Positions 5,985-7,733 of a stretch of 7,733 nt of DNA are shown one piece after another; position 1 is the stretch's first letter; each line of letters begins with the position of its first letter. The stretch covers positions 1 to 7,733 of the forward strand of contig JBBSGC010000096.1 in NCBI GenBank assembly GCA_038254525.1, given 5' to 3'. The DNA is from JBBSGC01 sp038254525 (GTDB lineage: Bacteria; Actinomycetota; Actinomycetes; Propionibacteriales; Nocardioidaceae). Both the position numbers and the translations under genes were made by a program. The notes beneath the pieces were generated by a model. It was not told the DNA's origin. It saw nothing but the letters and a program-made list of their open reading frames with translations, and did not search any database.

Positions 5985-7733
5985 TTAGGGAGCGGTGGTC
6001 GGCGTGCCGAACACCTCCAGCTCGGTCATGTCCATGAAGGAGCAGCCGGTGAAGGCGCCACCGGGACAGCGCGGCGGCGGGTCCGTCGGATAGACCGTGT
6101 CGTCGAACACCTGAGGCCGCAGCATCGTGAACCTGATGAAGCGGGCTCCGGTGAACGGCGTCGTGGCCGCGACGTTGTTGTAGCGTCCGCGGTCCTCGGC
6201 GACGAACCGGCTGCTCCCCGTGCCGGTCACCACCCTCGTCCAGGTCGTGCCGTCCGCGGACGCCTCGATCCGGTAGGTATTCAGCGAGCTGCTGCCGGCG
6301 TCGCCACAGACGGCCGTCGGGTCGACCGCGAAGGCGGAGCTCTTGCCGGTCCCGGTGCCGATGTCGATGGCCCGGGGGAGCCGCACCACCAGGTACTTCG
6401 GCACCGGGGTGGCCGTCGGGTCGCCGGCGTTGTCGCCGGTCGTGCTGCCCCAGCCGGTGCCCTGGCTCAGGTCGACCGCCCCACCGGGGCCACAGCCGAA
6501 CGCCGAGTAGTCGGGTCCGGTGTAGTCCGTGACCCGGCCGCCGCCGGAGCTGGCCGCGTAGTCTCGCCGGATCTTGAAGGACTGGACCGTGTACGGGTGC
6601 GCGCTGCGTTCCCGCCTGACGGTCACCGGTCCGCTGGTCACCTCATAGCCACGGGCGAGGATGACGACCTTGCGGTAGGTGCCGGGCCGCACGTTGCTGA
6701 TCTGGTAGCGGCCGCTGGCGTCGGTGGTGTCGGAGTAGCTGCCGACGTAGCCGGAGTCGTGCCCGGTGATGCTGACCAGCGCGTTGGCGATGGGCTGCCC
6801 GGTGTTGCGGTCGATGACCCGACCGGCGAGCGTCCCGTAGCCGGCCCGGACGCCCGGACGGACCTTGAACGACTCGGCGGGGTGGGTGTCACCTGCGCCG
6901 AGGGAGCCGGCGAACCAGCCCATCCCACGGTGCGCGAACAGCCGCCACAGGTAGTGGCTGTGCCGCTGGTTGTAGACGACCTTGTCGGCTTGGAAGATCG
7001 CGTTGCGCATGTCGAGCATCGACGGGTCGGCCGGTGAGAGCGACATCGCCCGCGTGATCAGCAGGTCGGCCACCCGGGAGCCGAAGTGCTCGCGGATGTC
7101 CCACAGCGTCTGCGCCCACACCTCGCCGCTGGAGTGCACCTCGGGAGAGCCCCCGATCGTCGGGAAGTCGCCGTAGGTGTAACCACCGGAGTTGCCGTAG
7201 ATATCGGTGCAGGCCTTGACCGTCGACCGCGGGTCGCAGTCCATGGCCTCGGTCCGGAACGTCGTCCTGTTGGCCAGCGGGTACTTGCCCTCGCGGATCT
7301 GGCCGTCCGTACGGTTCTGGTCGGCCTGGAAGCCGTGAGCGACCAGGTAGTCCATCGCGTAGTAGTCGCTCCATGCCTCGCCCATGGCGCCGGCCTGGAT
7401 GCTGTTCAGCGTGGAGTTGCCCTGGGCGTCGACCACCAGACGGTTGGAGAGCCCGTGGGTGTACTCGTGGTAGAGGATCGAGGCGTCGAAGGCCCCGCTC
7501 ATCGGGACGTACGGCTCGACCGAGTTCGGGGCGCCGGGGGAGTGCCACAGGTACATCTGCATGGTCGGTGAGGTGCCGTCCGGCGGCGTCGACATGTTGG
7601 CGTTGTCGATGTGGTTGCCGTCCGGCAGACCGTGGTCCGTGCTCGCGCCGTCGAGCGCGTTGAGCAGGACCGGGTCGCCACCGGAGCGCTGGAAGTTGCC
7701 GGCCTTGCTCGTGAACCCGATCGGTGACTTCGC
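5985..7733 (-). CDS. Secreted M36 (fungalysin) zinc metalloprotease, C-terminal 582 residues
   Basis: The reading frame stays open to the window edge, so the N-terminus (expected signal peptide, FTP propeptide and start of the catalytic domain) is missing. The catalytic part shows the zinc site HEYTH at 7469-7455 (two His ligands and catalytic Glu) and, exactly 30 residues after the first His, the Glu of GEAWSDYYA (7379-7377), the third ligand at the fungalysin spacing. TPPDGTSPTMQMYLWH upstream of HEYTH is also typical of M36. The catalytic domain ends near 6870. About 6839-6612 is a carboxypeptidase-regulatory-like beta-sandwich (GRVIDRNTGQPIANALVSI, then SGRYQISNVRPGTYR). About 6569-6000 is a discoidin (F5/8 type C)-like domain, with YRIEASADGTTWTRV and the final MTELEVFG. 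Cysteine pairs fit an exported protein. It ends in a TAA stop with no sortase motif or membrane anchor, so release into the medium is expected. It likely degrades extracellular protein; the added domains suggest substrate or surface binding. Confidence 0.92.
   Translation of the reverse strand, partial: AKSPIGFTSKAGNFQRSGGDPVLLNALDGASTDHGLPDGNHIDNANMSTPPDGTSPTMQMYLWHSPGAPNSVEPYVPMSGAFDASILYHEYTHGLSNRLVVDAQGNSTLNSIQAGAMGEAWSDYYAMDYLVAHGFQADQNRTDGQIREGKYPLANRTTFRTEAMDCDPRSTVKACTDIYGNSGGYTYGDFPTIGGSPEVHSSGEVWAQTLWDIREHFGSRVADLLITRAMSLSPADPSMLDMRNAIFQADKVVYNQRHSHYLWRLFAHRGMGWFAGSLGAGDTHPAESFKVRPGVRAGYGTLAGRVIDRNTGQPIANALVSITGHDSGYVGSYSDTTDASGRYQISNVRPGTYRKVVILARGYEVTSGPVTVRRERSAHPYTVQSFKIRRDYAASSGGGRVTDYTGPDYSAFGCGPGGAVDLSQGTGWGSTTGDNAGDPTATPVPKYLVVRLPRAIDIGTGTGKSSAFAVDPTAVCGDAGSSSLNTYRIEASADGTTWTRVVTGTGSSRFVAEDRGRYNNVAATTPFTGARFIRFTMLRPQVFDDTVYPTDPPPRCPGGAFTGCSFMDMTELEVFGTPTTAP

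Noticed and set aside
5544..7037. Long plus-strand open frame (497 codons) across the protease and EtfD-like genes
   Set aside because: It spans two real genes and their gap in antisense, and its composition is shadow-like without any domain.

Overview
The window looks like chromosomal DNA of a high-GC actinobacterium. GC content and third-position G/C are high throughout. It carries a leaderless-looking promoter, an actinobacterial ribbon-helix-helix/DUF4097 gene pair, an EtfD-type (Rv0338c-like) iron-sulfur membrane reductase and a secreted M36 metalloprotease. The order or genus cannot be fixed from the sequence. I see no tRNA, rRNA, insertion sequence, CRISPR array or phage gene.

Layout. 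(1) Positions 1-1599, minus strand, are a regulatory operon. A ribbon-helix-helix DNA-binding protein (1009-1563) is followed by a DUF4097 beta-repeat protein (86-922), and then by the first ten codons of a third gene that leaves the window at position 1. The operon has a clear promoter (perfect -35 TTGACA, 17-base spacer, -10 CATAGT) whose predicted transcription start falls on the ATG. The promoter is covered by TGACGTC repeats spaced by helical turns, a likely operator for the ribbon-helix-helix protein. (2) Positions 1647-3487, plus strand, diverge from that operon. They hold psuG and a PfkB-family kinase (psuK) that overlap by ATGA, a two-gene pseudouridine salvage unit. PsuK would make pseudouridine 5'-phosphate, and PsuG splits it into uracil and ribose 5-phosphate. 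(3) Positions 3525-5942, minus strand and convergent with psuK, encode an 805-residue membrane protein with cytochrome-b-like helices, two [4Fe-4S] motifs and two cysteine-rich CCG-type domains. It is an EtfD-like electron carrier from electron transfer flavoprotein to the quinone pool. (4) Positions 5985-7733, minus strand, hold the C-terminal 582 residues of a fungalysin (M36) zinc metalloprotease with a carboxypeptidase-regulatory-like domain and a discoidin-like C-terminal domain. Its N-terminus lies beyond the window.

The four units are functionally separate: a regulator/DUF4097 operon, nucleoside salvage, fatty-acid-linked electron transfer and extracellular proteolysis. The least explained and most interesting part is the ribbon-helix-helix/DUF4097 operon with its phased operator and the 54-bp periodic repeat inside the DUF4097 gene. 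Nothing else here convincingly looks like a new system.
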